This document shows, in pieces, positions 42,438-55,140 of a stretch of DNA of 64,000 nucleotides. The DNA comes from Siphonodentalium dalli. Taxonomy: Eukaryota > Mollusca > Scaphopoda > Gadilida > Siphonodentaliidae. The position numbers and the translations under genes were made by a program. Position 1 is the stretch's first letter. Each line of letters opens with the position of its first letter. The DNA lies in NCBI GenBank assembly GCA_032622095.1, contig CP136064.1, positions 52,024,073-52,088,072 on the forward strand, written 5' to 3'. The notes under the pieces were generated by a model. That model did no database searches. It was not told the origin of the DNA and saw only the letters and a list, made by a program, of their open reading frames with translations.

Positions 42438-43671
42438 TTATTATATTATATCGAACATTGGTGTCAATTCTCACACAATATATCTGTGTCTGATTTTGTC
42501 ACATTTTTATTTACCGTGAATTTTGGAAATCGGTCTCAGATTTTACAATTTACGGAAATCTGTTGACGATGGCAGGGGGGGGGGGCATAACTATGTTATT
42601 AGTTACGGTACATCTAACAGCACCTCTTCGTGATTCATGCATTTATTGCTATAAATACGTCATTAGCAAAAACATCTTGACGAAATTGTAGAAGTTAACT
42701 GGCTTAACTTCGATTAAAACGGAAATGGATGTTATAAATAACTTCCGCTGCCATTACAAAATTAGGACTGGCCGCTTGCCAACCAAACGGACAAACTATT
42801 AAATACATTCACCAATAAATCTAATGATATGCCTCTATTGCAACAAGTACCGTGCACGGTATAGTTTAAGATTGGCCGTATCTTCAGGCGGCAAACCGAT
42901 TTCGCGAAATGAGTTTGTTACTATAAATAGAAAAAGAATAGTAGGCATGTAGGAATCCTACTGGGGTACTATCGTAAAATAGTATAGCAGTGTGCAGCCA
43001 ATCAGGATGCGAGAAAGTCACGTGAGATATAATATTATATAATTATATACATGTATATATAATATAGATTTGATAAAAAATCGGATTCCCATTGTTCATC
43101 AGCATAAAACAATAAAGACCGTTCCATTTTAACGGAATGAGTGCCATCGCGGACGGATAGAACGAGAGTAGCACCATCGAGTCAGGGACGTGGCTAGAGT
43201 GTCTCCGTGGGGGTGGTCTGCTTTGAAATTGAAACTAGATCCCCACCCCTGAACCAGATATAAATACAAAGTTCGCGAAAATCCATGCCTTTGGTTGGAA
43301 CTTTCCATCGGTTTGAATTTCCAAAATAACACCCCAACAAGTGGTCCTGCATGCTACTTTGCTTTGATATGGATGGGTCCTGCTGAATTGCTACGATCAC
43401 GGTATATATGGCAAAGCGATGGTGTTAAGAAAAACGTACCGTTATGTTTCCTAAAGTTGTCTATTTTGCGGTGTTTGGCTAATCCTAACGATTTAATCAA
43501 AAGCCAGTGTCTGTATGAAACAGTCAAAAACATAATTGTATAATTTAAAATAGTTTAATAATGGTGGCGATGGTGTCTTCAACCCGAGATGGATTACCAC
43601 CTCAATTATGGTCGGTGTGCAACAACCAACACAGCCATTGTTAAAATATTTCACAATATACATGTTTTTGA

Positions 43672-44012
43672 ATGTTTTATATACACAGAGCAGTGCACAG
43701 AGTGGCTTTATATACACAGAGCAGTGCACAGAGTGGCTTTATATACACAGAGCAGTGCACAGAGTGGCTTTATATACACAGAGCAGTGCACAGAGTGGCT
43801 TTATATACACAGAGTGGCCTTTATATACACAGAGCAGTGCACAGAGTGGCCTTTATATACACAGAGCAGTGCACAGAGTGGCCTTTATATACACAGAGCA
43901 GTGCACAGAGTGGCTTTATATACACAGATCAGTGCACAGAGTGGCTTTATATAGACAGAGCAGTGCACAGAGTGGATTTATATACACAGTGCTGTGCACA
44001 GAGTGGCTTTTC
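43672..44012 (+). repeat. 31-bp minisatellite, about 11 units
   Basis: Units of 31-32 bp built of TATATACACAGAGCAGTGCA followed by CAGAGTGGCTT. The fifth unit is shortened. Because 31 is not a multiple of three, all plus frames stay open and produce apparent proteins of YTQSSAQSGFI and HRAVHRVAL type; these are artefacts. Units are nearly identical, so the array is young or recently homogenised. Confidence 0.92.
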
Positions 44013-44479
44013 ATCAATGTGTTCAGATCAGCCAAACACCGCGAAAATGACAACCTCGAATAAAATAACTGTAGGTTTTTCTTAAAGATGGATTTCTCTT
44101 CCTAAATACGTTCTATATAGTTTTCAGGGTATACAATAATAAATATGAGTCAAAGATTCTGGAAACGCTACTGTCAGTTAATATATATATTTTTTCGTTT
44201 TTAGAACAGACCGTCATGAAACTTATAAGCTACCTCAGGTAGAGATAGAGTTCTCCCGCTTGCTACACTCCGAACGTTTCTGCGAGCCGTAATTTGTTCC
44301 AAATTGATTATATGTATTATACCAGAATATTCCAAATAAAATCACTATTAATTGATAGAAGCGTTTCCGGACATGGGTCTTCGTTCATATTTATTATTGT
44401 ATACCAATGCAGGAAACTATATTAAATGTATTTAGGAAATTATAGACTATCGTTAACAACATCACTTTTCCATGCCTGC

Positions 44480-44700
44480 ATCATAGCAATTCAGCATGTA
44501 GGTCCCACCATTATCATATAAAATTAGCATGCAGGACCCACCAGCATCATAGCAATTCAGCAGGAGCCACCATCGTCGCAATTCAGCATGCAGGACCCAC
44601 CATTATTATTTTAAATTAGCATGCAGGACCCGCCATCATCATAGCAATTCAGCAGGACCCACCAGGCATTATAGCAATTAGCAGGACCACTTATCCAGAG
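44480..44700 (+). repeat. Degenerate tandem repeat, CAGGACCCACCA units
   Basis: About six units with AGCATGCAGGACCCACCA and ATCATAGCAATTCAGCA words, alternating between two variants (AAATTAGCATGCAGG and AGCAATTCAGCAGG). Spacing 30-50 bp. Non-coding. Confidence 0.7.
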
Positions 44701-45930
44701 GTGAGTATGCGTTCGTCGAGCCTCATTAACCAACATGATAGAGGGGGTTCACAAATTCACGTGAGCAGTTACGACTTCGTTTAGCTATTATGCCAAACAT
44801 GACGACGAGTATATAAGATTGAACTCGATAACGTGTGCACGATTTGCCATGTTAAGCACATCGGTCACAACCTTTTCTATTCTGCCAAATGGTGGTAGTC
44901 GTCGGCAGGTTTCATCTGTGATGCCTTTATGATACAATAAACCTAGTTTACTGATAGTCTGTCTATTTCAAATACGATTCGGTACAAATCGAAGTAATTT
45001 AATTGTATCCGTCGTGGCGGGGAGGACCACATTGTTAGAAATAGAATGCGCATGTGTGGCGTTTAGTATGTAGCCTAATCCTAACTTTCTAACAGTGAGT
45101 TTGCGAAACCTTCCTAATCGCTGACGAAGGAAATGAGAAAATACACATGGAAATGACAGGCAATGCACCCTTAAATTATATAAACGTACACTGTCGAGTT
45201 TACATAGGCCACATCAACAGTGCATACAAACTATATAACTATAATTAAACATTCAAGCTGCCATCGCATATGATACATTGCGCTGTGACACAATGATGTA
45301 AAACCAAGTGTGTTAAACGTCACAATAATACATTTTTAACGAGATAATAACATTTATACACACATAAATCAGGCAAGCAATTCAAGTGTCAGCGCCTTGA
45401 GCAAAATAATTGACCCTGAAAGATACCTTTCGGCCATTGCACCATCTGCGTGTGTCAACCGATGAATTAGCATACATAATGAGAAATTAAAATACAAACT
45501 GCACGTTGCTGTGCAGCGCCATTAACCATTTGAAATATTAAAACCGATACACTAAAATATAAGTGTAACTCCTATTTTACGTCAACCGGTTAGGCTAATA
45601 TATGAGCGTAGAGACACGTTGTGTTTTAGTAATCTTTGTTTGCTTATCCCAAATACCACTATCAGAGGGTGATACGTTCAATGAAAGCGATGTTTAAATT
45701 ACCCAGTGTTTTGACTCGGACTGGTTCTCTGCCACATATGGAGAAGGGTCTATCGCATATCGTGTTGATTTATTTGCGCATGCGCAGGGCAGCGCAATGA
45801 CAAATACACTGGTTACAGCGTACTTATACACGACATACCCACTAATATATATTTAAATGACCACATACACGTCAGCGGTGGCCAAGGTGTGTATATGGAA
45901 TGGTTGCACGCTAGTATCGGGTAGGAATGC
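44701..45930. other. No gene recognised
   Basis: Non-coding DNA without obvious repeats or supported exons. Confidence 0.45.
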
Positions 45931-47302
45931 GGTCCTACTAAAACCCGACCGCACCCGACCGCACCCGACCGGACCCGACCGCCCCCAGGGGTCCGAGCGA
46001 GATGGGGTTTGCACTATCATGTAGAATGGACCCGAATGTACCAAAGTTCCAATCCCCAAGTCGATAGCTCGAGCGGACACGGCACTGTTAACCCCTAACT
46101 TGCGGCCGTTTCCGCCAGGTAAGGGAAATCCAAAAAGGCGCCGACCGCACCTCCCCTGACTGCCTGACCACGGAAATGGACATTATATCATGAAGTGAAT
46201 ACCCATATGCATCCATGGGCGATCGGACAAGTCGCTAGCTGCAGCGGAAGTGAATAAATTAACCCATACTCTGCTGCCGAATTCGCTATAAATGTACGCA
46301 AAAACGCCGAAATTAACACCCGCCGACCGGACCGCCCCTATGGGTCCTAGCGAGATAGGGTTTGCACTATCGTGTACAATGGACCCGAATGTACCAAAGT
46401 TCCAATCCCCAAGTCGATAGATCGAGCGGACACGGCACTGTTAACCCCTGACTGGCGGCCGTTTCCGCCAGGTACGCGAAATCCAAAAAGGCGCCGACCG
46501 CACCTCCCCTGACTGCCTGACCACGGAAATGGACATTATATCATGAAGTGAATACCCATATGCATCCATGGGCGATCGGACAAGTCGCTAGCTGCAGCGG
46601 AAGTGAATAAATTAACCCATACTCTGCTGCCGAATCGCTATAAATGTACGCAAAAACGCCGAAATTAACACCCGCCGACCGGACCGCCCCTAGGGGTCCC
46701 AGCGAGATGGGGTTTGCACTATCGTGTACAATGGACTCGAATGTACCAAGTTCCAATCCCCAAGTCGATAGTTCGAGCGGACACAGCACTGTTAACCCCT
46801 AACTTGCGCCCGTTTCCGCCAGGTAAGGGAAATCCAAAAAGGCGCCGACCGCACCTCCCCTGACTGCCTGACCACGGAAATGGACATTATATCATGAAGT
46901 GAATACCCATATTTATCCATGGGCGATCGGACAAGTCGCTAGCTGCAGCGGAAGTGAATAAATTAACCCATACTCTGCTGCCGAATCGCTATAAATGTAC
47001 GCAAAAACGCCGAAATTAACACCCGCCGACCGGACCGCCCCTAGGGGTCCTAGCGAGGTGCGGTCGGCGCCTTTTTGGATTTCCCTTACCTGGCGGAAAC
47101 GGCAGCAAGTTAGGGGTTAACAGTGCCGTGTCCGCTCGAGCTATCGACTTGGGGATTGGAACTTTGGTACATTCGGGTCCATTCTACATGATAGTGCAAA
47201 CCCCATCTCGCTCGGACCCCTGGGGCCGGTCCGGTCGGGTGCGGTCGTGTCCGGTCGGGTGCGGTCGGGTGCGGTCGGGTGCGGTCGGGTTTTAGTAGGA
47301 CC
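45931..47302. mobile_element. 1.37-kb foldback element with internal ~352-bp tandem repeats
   Basis: Terminal inverted repeats of about 210 bp: left GGTCCTACTAAAACCCGACC, right its complement. Both include iterated CCCGACCGCA words, a CGAGATGGGGTTTGCACTAT segment and GGAAATCCAAAAAGGCGCCG. Between them units starting near 45,977, 46,330, 46,683 and 47,034 repeat at 351-354 bp; the last is cut by the right arm. The copies are about 95% alike. No transposase. A non-autonomous element whose left part was amplified internally is the simplest view. Confidence 0.88.
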
Positions 47303-47599
47303 CAATATATGCGCATGTTCATAGCATAGGCTATAATTCACAAACAACTACTCAGCCCTATCGGCTAAAAGATATTCATCGGATCGTGATACAATATATT
47401 ATTATCAATCCCTTTACTAACACTTTTTTCTGATTGGGCAAAATCCGTCATACTGACTCCGAAAGTGTCAAGAATATACTACTTGACATTACAAGAGTCA
47501 CGAAAGTCATAGTTGTCTCGAATCGAGTCCAATAAGACTTTTATGAAAGTTATCGGGACTCCGGGTGACGTCATTTGTATAAACATACAGATGGATAAT

Positions 47600-47768
47600 A
47601 AAAATGTCATTATACAATGTTGTGTACAGTATGTGTTTTCTTGTACTCGTCCAGGTTGCGGTGAAAAGTCATATTGGACTCGACACTACGCGTCTCGTCC
47701 AATATGAATTTTCACCACTGCCTGGACTCGTACAAGAAAAACACATACTGTACACAACATTGTCTAAT
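47600..47768. mobile_element. Foldback, ~73-bp arms
   Basis: The left arm ACAATGTTGTGTACAGTATG ... TCATATTGGACTCG pairs with CGTCCAATATGA ... CATACTGTACACAACATTGT. The loop is about 15 bp (ACACTACGCGTCT). Non-coding. Confidence 0.8.
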
Positions 47769-47827
47769 AACTTTATAATTATGTCACTTCGGCAGTCCGA
47801 AAGCAGAGGCGTCGAAAGCAACTAAAG

Positions 47828-48176
47828 CTGAATTGGTCATTGTCGCATGGTTTCGTGCAAAATGACACCCAGTATCTCCTAGCCGTGCAAAATGACACCC
47901 AGCATCTCAATGTCTCATAAAAAAAATCTATTTTTAAATTAGTCGCATGTTAATTATTAATAAATTATTTTTTGTTTGTTTGAGATTTTTGAGTGAAATT
48001 TCAACCGAAAGTGATGGGTATTCCGCCCGTGGTGAGTTTGACTGTCGCATATGAACGAGTCTTTGATATCCTGGGTGTCTGTTTGCTCATTTCGGGAGAT
48101 CATGGGCGTCTTTGTGCATGTTTGAGATATAATGGATGTCTTGTTGCACGATACCACGCGACAATGACCAATTCAG
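47828..48176. mobile_element. Short inverted-repeat element (CTGAATTGGTCATTGTCGC)
   Basis: Starts CTGAATTGGTCATTGTCGC and ends GCGACAATGACCAATTCAG, a perfect 19-bp inverted terminus. The word GTGCAAAATGACACCCAG occurs twice next to the left end. No target duplication was seen. Non-coding. Confidence 0.75.
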
Positions 48177-48715
48177 TCACAGGCATTGGCATTAATGCCG
48201 ACAACAAACTTTTTTTTTCCTTTTTTTTAAGTACTTTCCAGGAGCAATCTCATAATTAAGCTACTTTAGCTGATAAATGAGTTATTTCTTTCATTCTCTA
48301 AAGAACGAAAGGGTCGCAATTTGTGTGTCCCTCTCCCCTGGTGCGGGGGCAGTTGCCCGCTGCTCCAAAGCCCGTGTTTGCAAATTCGTTCTGGGAATGC
48401 TAATGTCCCAACGTACTGTTGCCCATGATGTTTATGTGCGCAATGCAGTGTTAATACTGGGATAGAATCCGTATATAGCTATGTCGCAGAATGTGTGTGT
48501 GTGTACACATGCAGATCCGCGGAGTGGCGATGATAGTTTCTGTTCACATTGATGTGCTAATAATCGGAAACAAGTCAGTGTACATGCATGAATTCATCAC
48601 AGTATCGTAGGTGTAGACACGCATACAACGCGAACCAGTCTTCGCGGTCACTGTTTTAAGGTGGAACAAACGTTTACTCGCATCCGAACTCTCCCCTGCA
48701 GATAACATCACAGCC

Positions 48716-50467
48716 AGGATTACAGAAGCAGTTGTAATCTGAAACAGACACATTCGGGGTTATAAAGGCAGTTGTAATCTGAAACGGACACAGTCGGGGT
48801 TATAAAGGCAGTTGTAATCTGACACAGACACAGTCGGGGTTATAAAGTCAGTTGTAATCTGAAACAGACACAGTTGGGGTTATAAAGTCAGTTGTAATCT
48901 GAAACAGACACAGTCGAGGTTATAAAGGCAGTTGTAAACTGAAATAGACATAGTCGGGGTTAAAAGGCAGTTGTAATCTGAAACAGACACAGTTGGGGTT
49001 ATACAGGCAGTTGTAATCTGAAATAGACACAGTTGGGATTATAAAGGCAGTTGTAATCTGAAACAGACACAGTCGGGGTTATAAATGCAGTTGTTATCTG
49101 AAACAGACACAGTTGGGGTTATAAAGGCAGTTGTAATCTGAAATAGACAAAGTCGGGGCCATAAAGTCAATTGTAATCTGAAACAGACACAGTCGGGGTT
49201 ATAAAAGCAGTTGTAATCTCAAACAGACACAGTCGAGGTTATAAAGGCAGGTGTAATCTGAAATAGACACAGTCGGGGTGAAAGGGCAGTTGTAATCTGA
49301 AACAGACACAGTTGGGGTTATAAATGCAGTTGCAATCTGAAACAGACACAGTCGGGGTTATAAAAGCAGTTGTAATCTGAAGCAGACACAGTCGGGGTTA
49401 TAAAGTCAATTGTAATCTGAAACAGACACAGTCGGGGTTATAAAAGCAGTTGTAATCTGAAACAGAAACAGTCGGGGTTATAAAAGCAGTTGTAATCTGA
49501 AACAAACACAGTCGGGGTTATAAAAGCAGTTGTAACCTGAAACAGACACAATCGGGGTTATAAAGTCTATTGCAATCTGCAACAGACCCAGTCGATGTTA
49601 TAAAAGCAGTTGTAATCTGAAACGGACACAGTCGGGTTATAAAGGAAGTTGCAATCTGAAACAGACAAAGTTGGGGTTATAAAGGCAGTTGCAATCTGAA
49701 ACAGACACAGTCGGGGTTATAAAAGCAGTTGTAATCTGAAACAGACACAATCGGGGTTATAAAGTCAATTGTAATCTGAAACAGACACAGTCGGGTTTAT
49801 AAAAGCAGTTGTAATCTGAAACAGACACAGTCGGGGTTATACAAGCAGTTATAATCTTAAACAGACACAGTCGGGGTTACAAACTCAATTGTAATCTGAA
49901 ACAGATACAGTCGGGGTTATAAAAGCAGTTGTAATCTGAAATAGTCACAGTCGGGGTTATGAAGTCAATTGTAATCTGAAACCGACACAGTCGGTGTTAT
50001 AAAAGCAGTTGTAATCTGAAACAAACACAGTTGGGGTTATAAAGTCAATTGTAATCTGAAACCGACACATTCGGGGTTATAAAGTCAATTGTAATCTGAA
50101 ACAGACACAGTCGGGTTTATAAAGTCAGTTGTAATCTGAAACAGACACAGTGGAGGTTATAAAGGCAGTTGTAATCTGAAATAGACACAGTCGGGGTTAA
50201 AAGGCAGTTGTAATCTGAAACAGACACATTTGAGGTTATAAAGGCAGTTGCAATCTGAAACAGACACAGTCGGGGTTATAAAAGCAGTTGTAATCTGAAA
50301 CAGACACAGTCGGGGTTATAAAGTCAATTGTAATCTGAAACAGACACAGTCGGGGTTATAAAAGCAGTTGTAATCTGAAACAGGCACCGTCGGGGTTATA
50401 AAAGCAGTTGTAATCTAAAACAGACACAGTCAGGGTTATAAAGTCAATTGTAATCTGAAACAGACAC
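48716..50467 (+). repeat. Satellite array of 40-bp units, about 43 copies
   Basis: Each unit joins GTTATAAAGGCAGTTG, TAATCTGAAACAGACACAG and TCGGG. The left third is mostly of the AAAGGCAGTTG type. From about 49,380 rightward AAAAGCAGTTG and AAAGTCAATTG variants alternate, giving an 80-bp dimeric periodicity over long stretches. Occasional one-base contractions (GGGTTAAAAGGC) occur. No spacer diversity of the CRISPR kind. Confidence 0.93.
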
Positions 50468-50939
50468 TTCCCCAGCTAGTACAAGATAACACAGGGATTG
50501 TTTATAGGGTTGGAACAAATTTGGAAAATAATCAATGATAAAAGTTAGATTGGTTCGGAGGTAACGGGACTTGTACACACAGTAATAATTGTGATAATAA
50601 ATATAATTTATATTTTAATTATTTGTAATCAACAAATCCACCAGAGATACATCCCTAAATTTTACTTAGGGAAAATGCCACAAGAGAAAGGTTTCACGGT
50701 TTGCTAACTCTTCAAAACATGAGCCTACTAAAAATGGGGGCATGGCAAACTGGGATGGGGGATGGAAAACCTGAACTGCGGAACAGAATAACTTATTGCG
50801 TGGGACGGCAGATTTACAGCATATAGACAGCTCGTTTATCAATAGAGGCTAAGCTAGCTTCAGTTTACTAACAAGTTTGCTTTTCCGACAATTTTAGTGT
50901 AGGTCAATTGTTGGCCGAATAATGAAACATCTGGTGTCC

Positions 50940-53900
50940 CATGAGTGGTGGGGTTATTATATTTGGTTGAGCATCCTGTCTACCAGGGTACACTGGCGGA
51001 GCTCTTAGACCAGTTTTTTTCTAATTGGACAGGGTACGGAGACGAGAATGGTGTAGTTGGTAACACAAACCTCTGGTGGTGGTTTCAATTTGCAGCATGC
51101 AGTACTTTGGGATATCGAATGCTGAGCAGTCAAGTATCAGTTTCAAAAGGTAATGGTTTTGTATATTGGGGTTCAGTCCAGCTTGGTTCAGAGTTTCTTT
51201 TATGGCTGTTATGAAGCGGCTTCTTGCAGCATGGAGACTTTCACAAGTTACAATGAAGTTAAGTATGTCCTCAGGTTCTTTGTTACAGAGTTGACAGATG
51301 TCAGTAGTAGTAGATTCAAATTTAGCTTTATGTCTTTGTAAAATATATGTGCCTGTTGACATTTTTATTTTATGTGCTGCCATAGTTGTGGCGAATGGTT
51401 AAGATCCGCATGCTTCCCAGATTTGGTGTACATGGCCAGGAGTAGTGTCTTGTATATTCAATTGTGTTAGGGTCGATTTATCCGTGGCTTCCCGTTTAAG
51501 GCTCCGCAACCAATGTTGCTGTGTCCACCATGTTCTTCCAGAGATGTTTCGGTGGTGGGAAGGCTACCAGATCATGCGTAGATAGTAGGTCATACAGTTC
51601 GGTAAGGCGGGTGACTTTTTTGAACCAGCTGTTTGATGTGTCGCCTTTGGTCGCAAGTTGTCTGGCAGCAAGCTGACATTCCACAGAGCCTTCGTTACGG
51701 ACGATATTACCATATGTTTTAAGCGTCCTTTTATGGATTTCTCCTTCCATCGGTATAAGGCCCAGCATAATCAGAGATGCACAGTTAGCTGTTCTTGTTG
51801 GAAGATGTAGGTGTTTGGAAGTCTGTGTATAGAAAGTTTCCAATTGTTGCATATCCTTTTTGTTTAGATTTATTACGTCTAGGCCGCACAGTAAATCGAG
51901 GAAGAATGTAGCAGCGTAAGTGGTGTGCCGAGACTTTTGGATTGAGACCATTCATGGCGTGAAAACCAGCACCTAGGAGGGCATATGGGCATCGTCTAGC
52001 TGCGGAGATGCGTTCTTGTGCCACCAAACTTGTGCCATGCTTAGATGAACCGTCACGTGTGATGCCGAGGTGAGTAGCTTTGGTCACAGTCTGCATTCGG
52101 TGGTTGCTTAGAGTCCAAGTATGTCCAGGGTCCATTCTGCTGATGGACAGGATACACGATTTCTGCTTGCTGATGGGGTATCGTAGACGATTGGCATAGT
52201 CCATTAGGATGTTAAGCATGACTTGTAGTTCGTTGGGGTCGTGTGAGACGAGGGTAACACCATCAGCAACAGTAGATGTACCACAGAAGATTGAACCAAT
52301 TCGCGATCCAAGACTGTTTTCGTCATATTGGGTCAGCAGACCATTAACAACTAGATGTGTGACTGTCCCAATGGGACTACGGATACCCCCCTGTTTTTAA
52401 AATACTAAGATGTTTCACATGTCAGTAAATATTTAGTTAAAATAATAAAATGACAGTTCCCATTGCAGGTGTACAACCATAACCCTAATCTTAAACCTAT
52501 TCACCGCAAAATGTAGGAATAAAAGCTTGGACAAAATTATGCATGTTGCGAACAAATTTCTAAGTCGAAAAAGGGGAATAACTCCACACAAAAAATATCG
52601 GACAGACGTCATAATCGCAAGTGCACAGCTTCCCATGGTACTAAATATCAGTGCCAAGATTAAAAAACATTGACCGAAAAATGTAGGAATAAAAGCTCGG
52701 ACAACATTTATGCATGTTGCAAAAACAATTCTAAGTCGAAAAAGGGGGATAACTCCATCAAAAAACGTCGTACAGACGTCATAATTGCAGGTGCACAAGT
52801 TCCCATGGTACTAAATATATGTGCCACATTTTAAAAACATTGACCTAAAAATGTAGGAATAAAAGCTCGGACAAAAGTATACATGTTGCGAAATTTTCTG
52901 AGTCGAAAAAGGGGGATAACTCCACCAAAAAAGGTCCGACAGACGTCATAATCGCAGGTGCACAGGTTCCAATGGTGGTTGACGTCTGTGCCAAGTTTCA
53001 AGGAAATTGATCAAAAAACGACTGAGAAAAACTCCGGACAAATTTGTGTCCACGGACAGACGGACGGACGACGGACAGACGGACAGACGGACAAGCTGAC
53101 TCCAGTATACCCCCCTAACTTCGTTGCGGGGGTATAAAGACATTATACGCAGACGGTGACCATACGCCCCCTTGTCGGACGTCTTGGCGTTCCATAAATT
53201 GTCGTGATTTCATGCCATTCCAATTCACAGTGGAGTATAGGTTTGAGTACCAGTCATTAAAGAGGAGCCAGTTGTCTCCGTGATTCCTGCTTTATCGAGT
53301 TCCCTTAGAAGACCAGGGTGCCAGGCAACATCAAATGCTTTTTTAGCATCCATAAACACTATATAGAGTGGCTTCTTCTGCTCCTTAGCCTCGTTTATTA
53401 GCAGCGGTCGGAGATTCCCCTTCGGTAAATCTTCCTGGAGGGGTGATTGTAGTATTTTTACTGCATTGTTGTTTCTCAGTAGGTGAAGCTTCTCGACGGT
53501 CTTTCCAATTGTGTTAGTTATCGTTATGTTCCTGTATGAATTTGGGTCGTCGTTCGGTTTGCCGCCTTTCTTATATATAAGGACATACTGGTCCGCCCTT
53601 CATGCAGTCTGGAATCCTGGCTTCTTGAAAGATTCTGTTGATGATGTTGCAGAGATATGATATTAAGTCTTCTCCTCCAAACTTCAAGTGTTCCATGGTG
53701 ATGCCATTTTCATCTGGAGCTTTACCGGATTTGAAAGATTTAATACATTGCAATTACTCGTCTGGGTTTGTTGGGTGAATGCTTTCCCGATTTTCCATAA
53801 GGGTCTGTGTTAGGTATTCAATGTCTGTTTCCACAAGTTGTTTGTAAGGTTCGTTAAAGTTGCTTGATTCAAGTGGCGTTGATAGCTCTTCGACGTAGGA

Positions 53901-55140
53901 GGCCCAACCGTTAGTTATATATTCATTGGTTTTGAGGACTTCGACCTTGACATCCAGGAGGGTTGTACCACTGGCGTTAGGGTCACTTTGGGCTCTGGTA
54001 ATGCGATAGAAGGCTTTGACATATGTGTCCCTTAATTCCCTGATCTCCATTAGCTTATTGGATCTAGCACGGGCGTGTTCTCTCCTTATGAGGCTGCGTA
54101 GATGTTTTTTCTTCAACTTGCGGTTGATGCATAGGTGGTTGTTAATATCAGGTCTTCCAGCTCTCTTCCATTCCCAAAAGGCATGCTTGTCGTCCTTAAC
54201 TGCCATAGTAATGTCAGGTGACCAGATTCTTCTTTTTCTTTGAGGTTTACGGGGTTTACTGTCCCACTGTTTGTGTGCGGATTCGTTCAGGACTTTTGTA
54301 AGAGTTGTGACCAGTACTTCAGTTGTAGCGTCTTCTGTGTATAAGTCGGCGGTGTTGGCCAGTGATTCGGTGACGTCATTGCAGTATAGATCTTTGTTTA
54401 TTTTTGCTCCAGTTGATTCTTTTCCTGCCCTGTATTTTGTGGGGGGGGGTGGTCTTGAGCTCTTCTGAGTTGGAGGTTTGTGGAAACTTTAATAGGGCCA
54501 TGGGTCAAAAGGTTAGTACCTTCTCTCTTTATGGTCTGATATTTCCAGATGATGTCGTGTGATTGGAAAATATCGTCAAACTGGGAGTGTGATACATTGT
54601 CATAGGAGTGGTAAGTTGGTTCTCTGGGACAGCATGTTGGAAGAAGAAGTTTAGCCTCATTCAGGAACTTCTTAAAGTCCGCATCCCGGGTACAGTCATA
54701 GGTGTGGAGCGAGCCGTTGAAGTCGCCAGCCAGGATAACATGGGACGAGGAGAAATATTTTCGAACGATGGCGATGAGTTCGTCAAGGATTGCTGTGTAG
54801 TCACTTCTGGTGTAATTATTACCTCTGCTGGGGAGGTATACTCCAATGACGACAATAGGGACGTCCGCATTAATTCTAATAGCTACGAGTCTGTTTCCTC
54901 CATCTGGAAGTGAGTCCACATATTGGGCAAAATTATTATGGTAGCACACAACTATACCGACTTGGCCTCTGCTACGGTGATTTGGTAGCACATGTCGTTC
55001 TCATCTGAGCATTTCACTACCGCGTTAAAGTCCCCCAGGATATCTTCAAGTTTCAATGATTCATAGTTGTACAGCCAGTGTTCTTGGGCAATTACGACAT
55101 CTGCCTTCGATGCAAGGTGCTGTGTATTACAACAATTGAG
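50940..55140 (-). pseudogene. Non-LTR (LINE) retrotransposon ORF2, decayed and interrupted
   Basis: On minus, in order: an AP-endonuclease-like domain (about 55,130-54,400: ADVVIAQEHWLYNYESL in one frame, then IGVYLPSRGNN, VILAGDFNGSLH, SQFDDIF in another); a linker; an RT (SFKSGKAPDENGITMEHLK at about 53,730, NDDPNSYRNITITN at about 53,540, FMDAKKAFDVAWH at about 53,350, RQGGVWSPSAYN at about 53,180); the palm motif as TVADGVTLVS at about 52,260, where the usual ADD reads ADG; and a C-terminal C-x2-C-like knuckle (CQLCNKEPEDILNF ... C) at about 51,280. Several frameshifts and an in-frame stop at 53,754 break it. A repeat is inserted at about 52,346-53,133. The clade is uncertain (APE-type, CR1/Jockey/I-like group). 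No poly(A) tail was recognised. Confidence 0.85.
52346..53133 (-). mobile_element. Pearl/Helitron-like non-autonomous repeat inserted in the LINE
   Basis: About 790 bp. It contains three to four tandem core units of ~185 bp with AAAATGTAGGAATAAAAGCT, CTAAGTCGAAAAAGGGG and GACAGACGTCATAATCGCA, then a GGACAGACGGACGGACGACG microsatellite and a TACCCCCGCAACGAAGTTAG hairpin at the edge. Core repeats plus an ACGG-type microsatellite is the layout of bivalve pearl elements and related Helitron-like non-autonomous repeats. The LINE coding sequence on either side appears to continue without duplicated target bases, which fits a rolling-circle element. Confidence 0.7.

Noticed and set aside
43589-44085. 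Three overlapping proteins with YTQSSAQSGFI-type repeats
   Set aside because: All plus frames are open only because a 31-bp stop-free unit repeats. No start, splice or domain support.
48716-50467. CRISPR-like array
   Set aside because: Units are contiguous 40-bp repeats with no variable spacers, and the genome is eukaryotic. It is a satellite.
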